Origin: Bryobacterales bacterium
GTDB taxonomy: Bacteria; Acidobacteriota; Terriglobia; Bryobacterales; UBA6623
Assembly: GCA_022823865.1 (NCBI GenBank)
Contig: JAJEHF010000026.1
Location: forward strand, 40,359-104,358
Direction of reading: 5' to 3'
Length of the DNA: 64,000 nucleotides
The notes below the pieces were generated by a model. It worked only from the letters and a program-made list of their open reading frames with translations. It ran no database searches and had not been told where the DNA came from. Below, one piece after another: positions 8,833 to 19,107 of the stretch. Every line of letters begins with the position of its first letter. Within the stretch, counting starts at the first letter, position 1. Made by a program: the position numbers and the translations under genes.

Positions 8833-10029
8833 ATGAAGCCAGCCTGGATATTCCTTCTTGCAGCTGTAGCGACCCCGCTTGCCGCTCAGGAACCCCCGTG
8901 CCCGACGGATGTCTTCTTGGACGTAGGGCGGTTCCCCGGGGCCGGGGGCGATTACCCCAAGCCCCGCATCGAAGTGGAATGCGAGGAAGATACGCTGGTG
9001 GTCCGGAGCAACGGAATCCCGCACTACGAGTTCATCCAAATCACACCGAACCCGCTTCTAGAGACGAATCGCGAATACCGCTTCCCGCGCAGGCCGGAAC
9101 TGGCAGAGACGCCGACTCCTATCCCGCTGCTCGGCACGGTTGGCGTCGCGATTAACGGCATCCCATTCTTCGGGCCGAACGAAGGCGGCGTGCCCTATCC
9201 GGGCTTCGGGGATCCGATCTACAACTCCATCATGGATGCCTGCATGGGCCACACGGCGCGGGAGTACCACTACCACGCGCTCGTCCAGGCCTGCCTTGCG
9301 GCCGACATCAAGCCCGGCGAGCCCTCGCCGATCCTAGCCTACGCCGCCGACGGTTTCGCCGTGTATGGCCCGTACGGCTGCGCCGATCAGGATTGCTCAA
9401 GCATCGTCAAGTTCAAGAGCAGCTGGAAGAAACTGCGGGATCCCGAAATCGATGCTTGGGATGCGTTTCGCTACGAACCCCGGGAGGGGCCGGAGTTCTT
9501 GGATCGTTGCAATGGGCACGGCGGGGACGACCACGGCGGGGCATATCACTATCACGTCACCGAGAGTTGGCCATACATTCTGGGATGCTTCTCGGGCACC
9601 CCTTCGCCCGACGCCGGTCGTGAAGCGGCACCGCCTGTCTCTCAAGGTGGACCACGCAGGGGCCCTCCGCCGCCCGACCAGCCGCCCAGCGCCGCACAGG
9701 TCGCGGCGGCAGCGGAGCGCCTCGGCATAGATAGCCAGTCTCTGGCAAAGGCGCTGCGCCTGACCGACGGACGTATCGATCCGATGAACTTTGCCGCGTC
9801 GGCGCGGGCGCTAGGCATCGAACTTGGCGCATTGCGAGAGGCCCTGGACCTGCCAGCTCGCCGACGCGGCCCGGGCGGACCACCGCCCGCCCCGCCATCG
9901 GCTGGCGGCGAAGAACCGCCGTGCCGGTTCCGCTGCGGAACAAGCGATCCCAATGCGGTCGGTTGCGGGCTGACACCCGATTACAAGGTCGTTTGCACGC
10001 GGCCATGCGACAACAACAAGTGCGGCTGA
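8833..10029 (+). CDS. Secreted YHYH-domain protein with Cys-rich C-terminus
   Basis: Protein of 398 residues starting at the ATG at 8833, with signal peptide MKPAWIFLLAAVATPLAA. The YHYH domain covers roughly residues 80-270: GVAINGIPFFGPNEGG, then REYHYHALVQAC, the segment YAADGFAVYGPYGC, and a second GAYHYHVTESWPYILGCF. The two YHYH motifs give the family its name; their role is not established, though metal binding is often supposed. A Pro/Gly linker and a short helical segment lead to a tail with six Cys (CRFRCG to CDNNKCG), probably disulfide-bonded. Function unknown. Confidence 0.8.
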   Translation: MKPAWIFLLAAVATPLAAQEPPCPTDVFLDVGRFPGAGGDYPKPRIEVECEEDTLVVRSNGIPHYEFIQITPNPLLETNREYRFPRRPELAETPTPIPLLGTVGVAINGIPFFGPNEGGVPYPGFGDPIYNSIMDACMGHTAREYHYHALVQACLAADIKPGEPSPILAYAADGFAVYGPYGCADQDCSSIVKFKSSWKKLRDPEIDAWDAFRYEPREGPEFLDRCNGHGGDDHGGAYHYHVTESWPYILGCFSGTPSPDAGREAAPPVSQGGPRRGPPPPDQPPSAAQVAAAAERLGIDSQSLAKALRLTDGRIDPMNFAASARALGIELGALREALDLPARRRGPGGPPPAPPSAGGEEPPCRFRCGTSDPNAVGCGLTPDYKVVCTRPCDNNKCG

Positions 10030-10178
10030 CAGCTTGCACCGTCCCGCTGTAACGGTTCCCTAGCGACCGTCGAAGCAAGTCCGGCCAGTGCCGGATGCGC
10101 CCGCAAGCGCTGGGACCGTCGGCGCCTGTTCAGACGGACGGCAGGAGTTTCAGAAGGACTTTGAGACAATCGTAGGCT

Positions 10179-11789
10179 ATGGCAAACGAGATTCTGTTGG
10201 TTGCCAATGGCGACCTCCGCCTGTCCGCCAACCGCATGTGCTGGCCCGCACAGCAGGAGATGGAAGCCAAGTTGACGGCGGCGATCGATAGTGCCGGCGG
10301 GAGCGTCCGCCGGGCACACGAGTACGACGCCACCAAGCAGCATGGATTCATCGACAGCCAGAAGCGCGGCCTGGAAGTGTTCCGCTCGATCAACCGCAAG
10401 GCGCCACTGGTTGTCGCCGAGGCGGTCTGGCAGTATTCGCAGCACATTCTTGCCGGCCTGATGAACCACCAGGGGCCGATCTTGACGGTGGCGAACTGGA
10501 GCGGCCAGTGGCCTGGCTTGGTTGGAATGCTCAACCTTAATGGCAGCTTGACGAAGGCTGGCGTGGACTATTCGACGCTGTGGAGCGAGGACTTCAGCGA
10601 CGACTTCTTCACGAGCGCGCTGGGGAGTTGGATTCAAGGCGATCCGGTGGTGCATCGGTCACCGCACGTGCATGCCGCACAGGATCTGATCTTGCCCCAC
10701 AAAGCCATGCTGGCTGGGGCCGAAGTTGCCGACGAGCTGAAGTCCAGGCGCGCGATCTTGGGTGTGTTCGACGAGGGTTGCATGGGAATGTACAACGCCA
10801 TCATTCCCGACCACCTGCTTAACCCCACCGGCGTCTTCAAGGAGCGGCTCAGCCAGTCCGCGCTGTGGGCAGGCATGCGGCAGGTCAGCGACGAAGAGGC
10901 ACAGCAGGTGCGCGACTGGCTCGATGCCAAGGGCATGAGGTTCGACACCGGCCCCGATGAGGCGACGGACCTGACGGACGCCCAGATCTTGTTGCAGTGC
11001 AAGATGTACATCGCAGCGCTGCGCATCGCCGACGAGTTCGGCTGTGACACCATCGGCATCCAATACCAGCAGGGGCTGAAGGACATCTGCCCCGCCTCCG
11101 ACTTGGTTGAGGGGCTGCTAAACAACGTAGACCGTCCGCCCGCAATGAGCGTCGACGGACGGGTGCTGTTCGAAGGCCAAGCGATGCCGCACTTCAACGA
11201 AGTCGACGAGTGCGCCGGCCTGGATGCCTTGGTCACGAATCGCGTCTGGAACAGGCTCGGCTACGATCCCGAGACCACGCTGCACGATCTCCGCTATGGC
11301 GAGCCCTACACGGTGCGCGGCCAAGAAGAGTTCGTTTGGGTGTTCGAGATTTCGGGCTCGGTCCCGCCCAACCACCTGATCGGCGGGTACGCGGGCACCG
11401 TCAGCGAACGCCAGCCACCGATGTACTTCCCGCTGGGCGGCGGCACGATCAAGGGCATCAGCAAACCAGGCGAGGTGGTCTGGAGCCGCATTTTTGTCGA
11501 AGACAACCGCTTGAAGGCGGATGTGGGACTGGCCGAGGTGGTCGAGTTGCCGCAAGAGGAGACCGAGAGACGCTGGAGGATCACCACGCCCCAGTGGCCG
11601 ATCATGCACGCCGTCACGAGGGGCATCAGCCGCGACAGGATGATGGGCAGGCACAAGTCGAATCACATCCAAGTGGCCTACGCTCCGGACCTGCCGGCGG
11701 CACGCTCGGCGCTAAGCGCCAAGATTGCTGCGTTCCGCAACTTGGACATCGAAGTATATGTTTGCGGCACTGGCCACGAGCTGGTGTGA
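10179..11789 (+). CDS. L-fucose/L-arabinose isomerase-family protein
   Basis: Cytoplasmic protein of 536 residues of the fucose-isomerase-like superfamily (sugar ketol-isomerases). The N-terminal alpha/beta domain includes [13 protein letters not shown] and [17 protein letters not shown]. The middle contains the strings [17 protein letters not shown] and [14 protein letters not shown], where metal-binding acidic residues of this superfamily fall. The C-terminal third includes HVVTRG-like segments and [12 protein letters not shown]. It is shorter than classical FucI (about 590). It could isomerise fucose released from sulfated glycans by the nearby sulfatases, but the substrate is inferred from context only. 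Confidence 0.75.
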   Translation: MANEILLVANGDLRLSANRMCWPAQQEMEAKLTAAIDSAGGSVRRAHEYDATKQHGFIDSQKRGLEVFRSINRKAPLVVAEAVWQYSQHILAGLMNHQGPILTVANWSGQWPGLVGMLNLNGSLTKAGVDYSTLWSEDFSDDFFTSALGSWIQGDPVVHRSPHVHAAQDLILPHKAMLAGAEVADELKSRRAILGVFDEGCMGMYNAIIPDHLLNPTGVFKERLSQSALWAGMRQVSDEEAQQVRDWLDAKGMRFDTGPDEATDLTDAQILLQCKMYIAALRIADEFGCDTIGIQYQQGLKDICPASDLVEGLLNNVDRPPAMSVDGRVLFEGQAMPHFNEVDECAGLDALVTNRVWNRLGYDPETTLHDLRYGEPYTVRGQEEFVWVFEISGSVPPNHLIGGYAGTVSERQPPMYFPLGGGTIKGISKPGEVVWSRIFVEDNRLKADVGLAEVVELPQEETERRWRITTPQWPIMHAVTRGISRDRMMGRHKSNHIQVAYAPDLPAARSALSAKIAAFRNLDIEVYVCGTGHELV

Positions 11790-11897
11790 CCGGTCCATCG
11801 GGTCTACACCTTCAGCCCCGCGGCATGCGCCGACAGGTCACCGGTCCGAATTTGAACCGTAGGCGTCGGCTGCGCCCCCTGGCATAGAGTGGATGGC

Positions 11898-12125
11898 ATG
11901 CAGAAGACTACGGTGTACCTGCCTGCCGAACTCAGGGCTTCGCTCCGACGCATGGCCTCTGACACCGGGATCTCGGAGGCGGAGTTGATCCGTCAGGCAA
12001 TCAGCGAGAAGGTGCTTGGGCATCCTCGCCCCCGACCGCGCATTCCACTCACTGACCGCGGGCTTGGCGATCCCGACGCGGCCAATCAGATCGACGGGCT
12101 GCTTGGCGGGTTCGGCCGACGATGA
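11898..12125 (+). CDS. Ribbon-helix-helix (CopG-type) antitoxin
   Basis: A 75-residue protein beginning MQKTTVYLPAELRASLRRMA, the N-terminal strand and first helix of a ribbon-helix-helix DNA-binding fold, followed by GISEAELIRQAISEKV (second helix). The ATG at 11898 is preferred over GTG at 11889. The C-terminal tail is Pro/Arg-rich and would bind the toxin. The toxin gene starts 3 bp after this stop codon but is truncated, so the antitoxin survives alone. Confidence 0.8.
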   Translation: MQKTTVYLPAELRASLRRMASDTGISEAELIRQAISEKVLGHPRPRPRIPLTDRGLGDPDAANQIDGLLGGFGRR

Positions 12126-12128
12126 TCG

Positions 12129-12245
12129 ATGATCGTGGTTGACACGATCGGCTTGCTGGCGGACCTGTCTCAGGGGTCGCATCGCACGACCATTGAAGGA
12201 AGGGACGAGTGCCGGCCCTCGCGTCGAGAAATGCCGGCGACCTGA
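12129..12245 (+). pseudogene. Truncated PIN-domain (VapC-type) toxin
   Basis: Directly after the RHH antitoxin an ATG opens MIVVDTIGLLADLSQG, the typical first strand of a PIN-domain RNase with its first acidic residue (VVDT). The frame ends after 38 codons. Intact VapC toxins have about 130 residues and three more acidic positions, none of which is present. The first 15 residues look genuine and the rest does not, so this is a remnant left by deletion. The ORF is too short for the ORF track. Confidence 0.6.
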
Positions 12246-12384
12246 AGTCCGGCGCTCCGGCGAAAACGTGTTGAGGCACGAAGCCTTCGCCCGATAGAGC
12301 CTTGAGCCTGTTTACAATGGCACTGGACAGGGCTGTGGTCGCTCCTACACTTGGATCCTCCACTTACAGCGCTGCCGACACGCG

Positions 12385-14397
12385 ATGACGGGCCGGTTCG
12401 CCATTGTCTTGGCAGGAATGCTCCTGTTCGGCCCGTCGTCTCCTGCACAGCAGCAGTCGGATGACACCGAGGCCGCAGTCTGGATCCTAGCCCAGGGTGG
12501 CACGATCAGAATCGAGGGCAGCGGGGAGCAGATGCGCTCCACAGCTGATCTTCCGACGGGACCGATCCTTGTGCGCGAGGCCGTCCTAACGGGTGCTCTC
12601 GTGCATCCGCGGGACTTGGAACGCCTCAGTGCGCTACGCGGGCTCCGTCGCCTGACGTTGCCCGGTACGATGTGGAATCCCGTCTGTTGCGGCACGCTGG
12701 GCAATGTCGACGACAGCGACCTGATAGCCGCGCTGACCGGGATTGAGTCTCTGGAGTCGCTGCACCTCAGCCGTCACTTCGTGAGTGTCTTCAAGGGAAT
12801 CCGGGTGTTCGACCATGCCATCGAGAAAATGGTGCCCCTGAAGAATCTCCGATCCTTGCAACTGATGTCCACGCGGGTGACTGGGGCGCACCTAGATGCA
12901 TTCGAAAAGCTTGAGCAGTTGGATCTGACACAAACCGATGTAAACGACGAGGGCTTGGCCAGCATTGCCCGGCTGCCTCACCTCACGACCCTTCGCTTGC
13001 GGAGCACTCGCGTGACCGACAGTGGCCTGCCGGCTCTTGCTCGTCTTACCGGTCTGGTGGAGTTGGACCTCGCCGATCTGGAACTGTCCGACGAAGGGGT
13101 TGCTCACCTTGCTGGTTTGGACGGCCTTAGAATCCTGAACTTGCGCGGCTCTAGCATCTCCGATGCCGGGCTCGGCCATTTGAGCGGCATGCATGAACTG
13201 GCCGACCTGAACTTGTATCGCACGCGCATCACGAACGCGGGCATGCCCCAGTTGGCAGCCCTGCCTAGGTTGCGAAGCGTCGATCTGCGTTACACCCGTG
13301 CGACTTCGGCGGGAATCGCGGCCTTGCGCTCCGCGAAACCGAATATGGAGATCCAGTTTGTCGACACGGCACCGTCCGTCGCACCTGTTATGTCGCGCAT
13401 GCCGTCCGCTGACGACCTCGAAGGCTTGCTGGAGTGGGTGCGGTCGATTGGCGGCATTGCCGAGGCCGGCGCCGGCGGGCAGATTTCGCTCTCTCTCAAA
13501 GCGACACCTGTCAGCGACAGGGGAGTGGCGGCCATCGCCCAATTCTCATCAGTGGCGCATCTCGACCTGAGCGCTACTGACGTGAGCGACCTCGGCTTGC
13601 AAGCATTGAACTCACTTCCGAACCTGCAGGTGCTAAATCTCGCAAACACAGGCGTTACAGATTCCGGACTAGTCCATGTCGCGAAGCTGCGAGCATTGCG
13701 TGAACTCGTTTTGGACCAATCGCTGGTCGAAGGCCCTGGACTCTCGAACTTGGCTCGCTCGAACAGCCTGCGCAAGCTGTCACTCGCTGGAACAGCGGTC
13801 GGCGATTCCAACCTAGGGTCGGTCGCGGGCCTGACCCAGCTCGAAGTGCTAGAGCTGGACTATACGCAGGTCAGCGACCCCGGAGTTGCAAGTCTTGCGC
13901 CGCTGGTGAACCTGACCGAGCTCGGGCTGACAGGAACGCGCGTCGGGGACGAGGGCCTTAGCTCAATCGCTTCTCTTCCGCGGCTGCGGCGGCTGTCCCT
14001 GGCGTTCACGGATGTAACCAGTGAAGGAATCGGGAAATTGGCCGGACTGGATGGTCTGGAGGAACTCGATCTGGCGAACACCCGTGTCGATGATGCCGGT
14101 GCCAAGGCACTGGCGCCGCTGCGAAACCTCAGGAAACTCAACCTTGACTACACCAAGGCCTCTTCGGATGGCATCGCATCGTTGGCGGCGAACGCTGGCC
14201 TCCAAGCACTGAGCCTCGACAATACGGACGTGGACGACGCGGCAATCGAGACACTACGTGGTCTCGGGAGCCTTACAGCGCTCAATCTCTACCACACGCT
14301 GGTGAGCGAGACCGGCGTGGAGTCGCTACGAAGAGCCTTGCCCGACTGCGATATCGCTTGGGAACGCGATTCTGCCCAGCCGACCCGTCGCAGGTGA
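12385..14397 (+). CDS. Secreted leucine-rich-repeat protein
   Basis: Protein of 670 residues with a signal peptide (MTGRFAIVLAGMLLFGPSSPA). Almost all of the rest is 24-residue leucine-rich repeats of the form LxxLxLxxTxVTDxGLxxLAxL. Two non-LRR elements with a W-x-x-x-G-G pattern are present: AVWILAQGGTIRIEG near the N-terminus and LEWVRSIGGIAEAGAGG near residue 350. Each precedes a fresh run of repeats, so the protein looks like two LRR modules fused head to tail. Such proteins bind other proteins at the cell surface or in the periplasm; the partner is unknown. The next gene is a shorter relative. Confidence 0.85.
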   Translation: MTGRFAIVLAGMLLFGPSSPAQQQSDDTEAAVWILAQGGTIRIEGSGEQMRSTADLPTGPILVREAVLTGALVHPRDLERLSALRGLRRLTLPGTMWNPVCCGTLGNVDDSDLIAALTGIESLESLHLSRHFVSVFKGIRVFDHAIEKMVPLKNLRSLQLMSTRVTGAHLDAFEKLEQLDLTQTDVNDEGLASIARLPHLTTLRLRSTRVTDSGLPALARLTGLVELDLADLELSDEGVAHLAGLDGLRILNLRGSSISDAGLGHLSGMHELADLNLYRTRITNAGMPQLAALPRLRSVDLRYTRATSAGIAALRSAKPNMEIQFVDTAPSVAPVMSRMPSADDLEGLLEWVRSIGGIAEAGAGGQISLSLKATPVSDRGVAAIAQFSSVAHLDLSATDVSDLGLQALNSLPNLQVLNLANTGVTDSGLVHVAKLRALRELVLDQSLVEGPGLSNLARSNSLRKLSLAGTAVGDSNLGSVAGLTQLEVLELDYTQVSDPGVASLAPLVNLTELGLTGTRVGDEGLSSIASLPRLRRLSLAFTDVTSEGIGKLAGLDGLEELDLANTRVDDAGAKALAPLRNLRKLNLDYTKASSDGIASLAANAGLQALSLDNTDVDDAAIETLRGLGSLTALNLYHTLVSETGVESLRRALPDCDIAWERDSAQPTRRR

Positions 14398-14413
14398 GTC
14401 CATAAGTTTCGGC

Positions 14414-15514
14414 ATGCGCACCCTTGCCACGCTCTCCTTGGTCTGCCTGTTGCCTGTGGCAGCCCAACCGCAGCGAGACATCGAGACATGGGTGCTCGGC
14501 ATGGGCGGTGCCGTGGAGCGCGACTCCTCCGGCGATCTTCGGGGAGTCGACTTAAGCCGGAGTTGGATAACCGATTTCGACTTGCGACGGCTGGCAGGGT
14601 TGACGAATCTGGTCAGCCTCAAACTGGCCCAAACACATATCAGCGACAGGGCCTTAGAGATTGTCGCGTCTCTGCCCGCCCTTCGCGAGTTGGACCTGTT
14701 CTTCTGCGAGAACATCACCGATGCGGGCGCTTCGCTGTTGCGCGGGGCGTCGCGCCTGGAGCGGCTGAACGTTCGCGGCACGAAGATCAGCGATTCGGGC
14801 GTGAAGTTCCTGACAGAACTTCGCAACTTGGAAGTCTTAGACGTCGGGATTACGGAAATCAGCGATGCGTCCGTTGGCCTGCTGGAAGCTTTGCCCAACC
14901 TTCGGTCGCTTGCCCTTGGCGGCAACAAGATCGGCGAGCCCGGAATCGCCAGTTTGAGATCACTGAGAGAGTTGCGCCACCTTGATCTCAGCGGAGCCCA
15001 AGTCACCGACAGCGGCATTTGGGCGGTCACGGTTACGGACTTGAACTTGGACGAGATCGCAGCGCTGCGCGGGCTCGAATCGCTCAACCTGGCCGCGCCC
15101 AGCCAGGAGTACGTGATGTCCATCAGCACGGGCGTCCCGCGACTGCGCGGGGCGATCCGGGTCACCGACCTCGGTGCCAAGCAATTGGCCAGCCTGACCA
15201 AGCTGCGGAAGTTGAACCTCTCTCGGTCTTCACTCACGTCCGAGGGCATCCGGAACCTACACGGCCTCGACGATCTGGAAGAGCTGGTGCTGGCTCACGT
15301 GAGCTCGCTGGACGACATGTCCGGTGCGGCCCTAGCGCACCTGCCGTCGCTGAGGATTCTGGACGTCTCCTTTTCCTCATTCGGGGACGCGGGCGTTGCG
15401 GCCTTGCGAGAGCATCCGCGGTTGCAGAGGCTCGTCGCCGTCGGCATAGCCTTGAGTGAATCGACCGCAGCCCAGTTCGCGGCCGCAAATCCGTCTCGGG
15501 ACGTGATTCGCTAG
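14414..15514 (+). CDS. Secreted leucine-rich-repeat protein, shorter paralogue
   Basis: Protein of 366 residues starting 16 bp after the larger LRR gene, almost certainly co-transcribed. It has a signal peptide (MRTLATLSLVCLLPVAA) and the same cap-like element, IETWVLGMGGAVERDSSG, followed by repeats such as ISDSGVKFLTELRNLEVLDV and ITDAGASLLRGASRLERLNV. The repeats match those of the upstream gene, so the two genes share an origin. An irregular stretch near residues 200-240 breaks the repeat phase. Its function is probably protein binding outside the cytoplasm. Confidence 0.85.
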   Translation: MRTLATLSLVCLLPVAAQPQRDIETWVLGMGGAVERDSSGDLRGVDLSRSWITDFDLRRLAGLTNLVSLKLAQTHISDRALEIVASLPALRELDLFFCENITDAGASLLRGASRLERLNVRGTKISDSGVKFLTELRNLEVLDVGITEISDASVGLLEALPNLRSLALGGNKIGEPGIASLRSLRELRHLDLSGAQVTDSGIWAVTVTDLNLDEIAALRGLESLNLAAPSQEYVMSISTGVPRLRGAIRVTDLGAKQLASLTKLRKLNLSRSSLTSEGIRNLHGLDDLEELVLAHVSSLDDMSGAALAHLPSLRILDVSFSSFGDAGVAALREHPRLQRLVAVGIALSESTAAQFAAANPSRDVIR

Positions 15515-15529
15515 ACCGGTTCGGCAGAG

Positions 15530-16843
15530 TTACGCCGTCGCGGCCGGGATAGTGCCGTAGGAAGTCGGGAAGTGATCTATAGGTGCTCCGACTTCTTTGG
15601 CGACGGTGCGGTAGAGATCGCCGAACGTTCCAGTGACCCGGCTGTGGTGGCCGGGATTGAGCCGGCCAGCACGTCCAGCCAGGATCACTGCGCCGCCGCT
15701 GTTCTTGTGAGAGTTCGCCTCGGCGTGCTCGTGGACGAACAACAAGGCGCTGTTGTCTAGGAGCGTGCCTGAACCCTCCGGCACGCTCTTGAGGCGCGCT
15801 ACAAGGTAGGCGAATTCTTCGACGTGCCAGCGGCAGATGTCACGCATCACTTCCTGCTGGCGCTGGCGGTGCGAGCCGCCCAAGTGGGAATATTCGTGGT
15901 GGCGCGCGAACGACAGGCCGAGCCACGGGAAGCGGGCCAGGCTCTGGCACTTGGTCAGCATGTACGACGCAACGCGCGTCTGGCCTGAGGCGAAGGCATG
16001 CACTAGCAGGTCGCTCTGCAACTTCGCGATGCGTGGGTAATCGCGAGGATCGCCGCCGGCTTCGGGCTCGTCTACCTGCTCGGCGTATTCCTCTGGAAAG
16101 TCTGCGATGGCACGCTCGAGGTCGAAAATCGAGCTGAGGTACTCATCGATACGGCGCGAGTCCTCTTGCCCGAGACCGCTGCTGAGGCGCTGCGCTTGCC
16201 CGCGCACGACATCCAGAACGCTTCGCTTGCGGCTGACCCAGCCCTCGTCGAGCTTTCCGAAGAGACGGTCGAACATCTTCTGGGGCACGAGTTCAGGTGC
16301 CAAGGCCCGGTTCTTGGCGCTCCAGCTCATGTTTCGCTGCATGCTGGAGCCGAATGACTCTTGGCAGACGCCGATCTGAAGGGATGGGAAGCGGGAGTCT
16401 GTGCCAATCTTGCCAGCGACGACTTGGTCGATCGAAGCCGAACCGGCACCCATGCCGGTATACTTCGAGCCCGAAACCAAGGCGCTCATCGACCTTTGGT
16501 GGCCGTTGCCGACTCCGCTCGTCTGGCCGTTGGGGTTGTCGAGGCCGGACAGGATCTGGACGTCATCCTGCAAGCGCGCAAGAGGTGCGAGGCAGGGCGT
16601 GAGGGAATAGTCGGTCCCTTCGTCGCGGGGAATCCAATAGCGCTCCGGGATCCCATTCCCGTTGAACCAAAAGACGAAGCGCGTCTCGGGCTTGCCATCG
16701 CCGCCTGGCTCGGTCCGGGCCGCGTAGGCTGTGCCCGAAGAATTGAACATGCAGGCAAGCGGCGGCAGGCCGACCTGCACGACGGTTCCGCCCGCGGCCA
16801 GTCCTCGCAGGAAAGCGCGGCGCGGCAAGGTACGGCTCGGCAT
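15530..16843 (-). CDS. DUF1552 family protein, Tat-exported
   Basis: The start is the ATG at 16843, two bases after the stop of the upstream gene; the track's M at 16849 is TTG. The 437-residue protein begins with a twin-arginine leader ([20 protein letters not shown]). The body has family hallmarks: [27 protein letters not shown] and [17 protein letters not shown]1552 proteins are nearly always paired with multidomain DUF1587/1592/1588 proteins in Planctomycetota, Acidobacteriota and Myxococcota. They are thought to act together outside the cytoplasm, with no established reaction. Confidence 0.88.
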   Translation of the reverse strand: MPSRTLPRRAFLRGLAAGGTVVQVGLPPLACMFNSSGTAYAARTEPGGDGKPETRFVFWFNGNGIPERYWIPRDEGTDYSLTPCLAPLARLQDDVQILSGLDNPNGQTSGVGNGHQRSMSALVSGSKYTGMGAGSASIDQVVAGKIGTDSRFPSLQIGVCQESFGSSMQRNMSWSAKNRALAPELVPQKMFDRLFGKLDEGWVSRKRSVLDVVRGQAQRLSSGLGQEDSRRIDEYLSSIFDLERAIADFPEEYAEQVDEPEAGGDPRDYPRIAKLQSDLLVHAFASGQTRVASYMLTKCQSLARFPWLGLSFARHHEYSHLGGSHRQRQQEVMRDICRWHVEEFAYLVARLKSVPEGSGTLLDNSALLFVHEHAEANSHKNSGGAVILAGRAGRLNPGHHSRVTGTFGDLYRTVAKEVGAPIDHFPTSYGTIPAATA

Positions 16844-16845
16844 GC

Positions 16846-18843
16846 TCAATCGCTCCAGTCGGTTGCGAGAAATTCCTCCGAGACCACCAGTCCTAAGACC
16901 AATTCCCGGAAGACGAAACCTGATTGCTCAAACCGATTATAGGCGCGTTCGATCACCTCTGTGTCACGGGATGTCTCAGATCGCCCGAACAAATAGCGGA
17001 AAAGTTGTCTGACAATGCACTTCTGGCAGATTGGCGACTGGGCCAGGATACGGCCCACATCCTGCGGCGACCCGAACGCAGAGTCCGGAATACCAGCCAC
17101 GAATCCCGTTGAATCGATAGGCAGAGAGTGCTCGGTGGCTTTGGCCCCCTCGCGCTCCTGCTGGGGTGTCGGCTCGACCCGCACCAGCTCGGTTTCGCGG
17201 TGGGCCCCGACAGTGTCAAAGTGCTCGAAGCCGTAGCCGATCGGGTCCACAAGCTTATGGCAGGACGCGCAAACCGGCTGGGACGCGTGCAACTCTTCCA
17301 TCGTCTCGCGAATCGTCATGGGGCGCCCTCCCAGGGTCAGCGGGGGAAGGGATGTGTCGACACCGGGCGGGGGAGGCGGAATGGCTTGGCAGAGGAAGTG
17401 CTCGCGGACGAAGAGTCCGCGCTCGGTCGGGGACGTGTGGATCGGCTTGCCGGTCTGTGCCAGGAACGTGCCGTGGCCGAGAATGCCGCTACGCGTCGAG
17501 TCGGCCGGGTACTCCGTCTTGCCGAAGGGAACGCTGGGATCGGACATGCCGTAGACCTTGGTCAGGAAGTCGTCGGCGAAGGTGTAGTCAGCAGTAAAGA
17601 ACTCCCGGAAGTCGAGATCGTTCCACGCTAGATGCCGGAAGAGCCGCCGGGATTCCTCGGTCATGCTCTCGGCGACTTCCGGGCCGTAGTCCCGGAAGCG
17701 ATTGCGGTCCTTGACCGAGTTACGCAGGCGGTCAAAGCGCATCCATTGCGCGAGGAAATTATCGAATGTCTCTGTTGCAAGGTCGCTTGCCAGCATGCGC
17801 CTAGAGTGCGCATCGACCGACGAACGAGTCTCCAATTTGCCAGTGGCCGCCGCCGCGAGCAACTCTTCATCGGGCGGAGCATTCCACAAGGCATAGGCGA
17901 GCCGTGAGGCGACCTCGAACGGCTTGGCCGGGCTGTCGTTCGCGTGAGGCACCAAGAACAGGAAATGCGGCGATTGCAGCACGGCCTCGATGACAGCGGC
18001 CGCGCCGGAATGAAAACTCTTGCCCTGGGCAGCCCACTGGAGGAGCAATTCCACATGGGCCTCACGCTCAGAATCGGTCAGAGGACGGCGAAAGGCCTTG
18101 GCCCCGAAATCGTCCACGAACGCTCGGGCACAGGCGCGATCGGCAGGGCTAGCAGGTTCGCAGGGAAGCAGTCCATGCTCGTCACCGTATCGAAATGCGT
18201 TGTTAGCCAGACGTTCCGCGACTTGCCCATATAACTCGGCCAAGGCGGGCGTGATGACCTGTGCGGAGGCTTGGTTGGTGTAGCCGTGCACATAGTCTTC
18301 CGAAGGGAACTTACGAGAGGGTCGGGTGCTGTCGCCCAACAAGTGCCGCACGGTGTTGTCGTATTGCACGTGCGTAAGCCTGCGGATCGGTTCGAGCCGG
18401 CGCTCGGTCTGGGCATCCTGGGTGGACTCGGCGTCGAAGTCTTCTGAAGCGAGATACTCGACCCAGCGGCGCAGCAAGCGTTCTTCCTCGCTGTCTGCGG
18501 CAATTAGGGGGCCGCCCGTGTGCGGGATCTTGTTGGTTGGCTTGAGCAAGAGCGCGGACTGGCTGATGTCCGCTTGGTTCACGAGGCGTCTCAGACCCAA
18601 GCCAAACCGTCGGATAACTCCTTGCGGTGCTCCGAGTTCCGGAAACTGGAGCCTCGTACCCGATGCCACTCCAGAAGTGCTGTGGCACGCGCGGCAGTTC
18701 TTCGTCTCGAGGCGGGGGTATAGATCGACCGCGAAGTCTAGCGGGGCCTCGGCACAGGGCGCAGGCAGTGCCAGCAGCGATGCGAACGCCAGCACGCCGG
18801 CGATGCCCGGCACGGGTCCAACTAGGCGGGCAGCGCTTAGCAT
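16846..18843 (-). CDS. DUF1587/DUF1592/DUF1588/DUF1585 protein with cytochrome-c-like motifs
   Basis: Large exported protein, 665 residues from the ATG at 18843, which begins a good signal peptide; the track start at 18909 is TTG. An N-terminal c-type haem motif (NCRACHS) is followed by the [18 protein letters not shown] region of DUF1587, the DUF1592 core ([15 protein letters not shown]) and DUF1588 ([26 protein letters not shown]). The C-terminal DUF1585 part includes a second haem-like motif [19 protein letters not shown]. With the following DUF1552 gene it forms the usual two-gene unit. A periplasmic redox role is likely; the substrate is unknown. Confidence 0.88.
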   Translation of the reverse strand: MLSAARLVGPVPGIAGVLAFASLLALPAPCAEAPLDFAVDLYPRLETKNCRACHSTSGVASGTRLQFPELGAPQGVIRRFGLGLRRLVNQADISQSALLLKPTNKIPHTGGPLIAADSEEERLLRRWVEYLASEDFDAESTQDAQTERRLEPIRRLTHVQYDNTVRHLLGDSTRPSRKFPSEDYVHGYTNQASAQVITPALAELYGQVAERLANNAFRYGDEHGLLPCEPASPADRACARAFVDDFGAKAFRRPLTDSEREAHVELLLQWAAQGKSFHSGAAAVIEAVLQSPHFLFLVPHANDSPAKPFEVASRLAYALWNAPPDEELLAAAATGKLETRSSVDAHSRRMLASDLATETFDNFLAQWMRFDRLRNSVKDRNRFRDYGPEVAESMTEESRRLFRHLAWNDLDFREFFTADYTFADDFLTKVYGMSDPSVPFGKTEYPADSTRSGILGHGTFLAQTGKPIHTSPTERGLFVREHFLCQAIPPPPPGVDTSLPPLTLGGRPMTIRETMEELHASQPVCASCHKLVDPIGYGFEHFDTVGAHRETELVRVEPTPQQEREGAKATEHSLPIDSTGFVAGIPDSAFGSPQDVGRILAQSPICQKCIVRQLFRYLFGRSETSRDTEVIERAYNRFEQSGFVFRELVLGLVVSEEFLATDWSD

Positions 18844-19107
18844 TGGAGTGGCGAGGTGCCCGGCATCGGATGACGGTCCTGCCGCGACGCGAGGCAAGTC
18901 TCGCTCCAATATAGGCCAATGTTAGTCTGGGCACAGGTCGGCCACAGCAGCTAGGGCGTCTGACACAGTGTGTGCCGATCGCCCGCGCGACTTCGCTGAC
19001 CGCTCTACGCGACCCAACCCACAGCCGATTTCTCTGAGCGAGGAGCAGACTTCTTCTTCGGGGATGGGCTCGGCACTCTCGGTGCGTGCAAAGGCTGCCC
19101 AAGTTCC

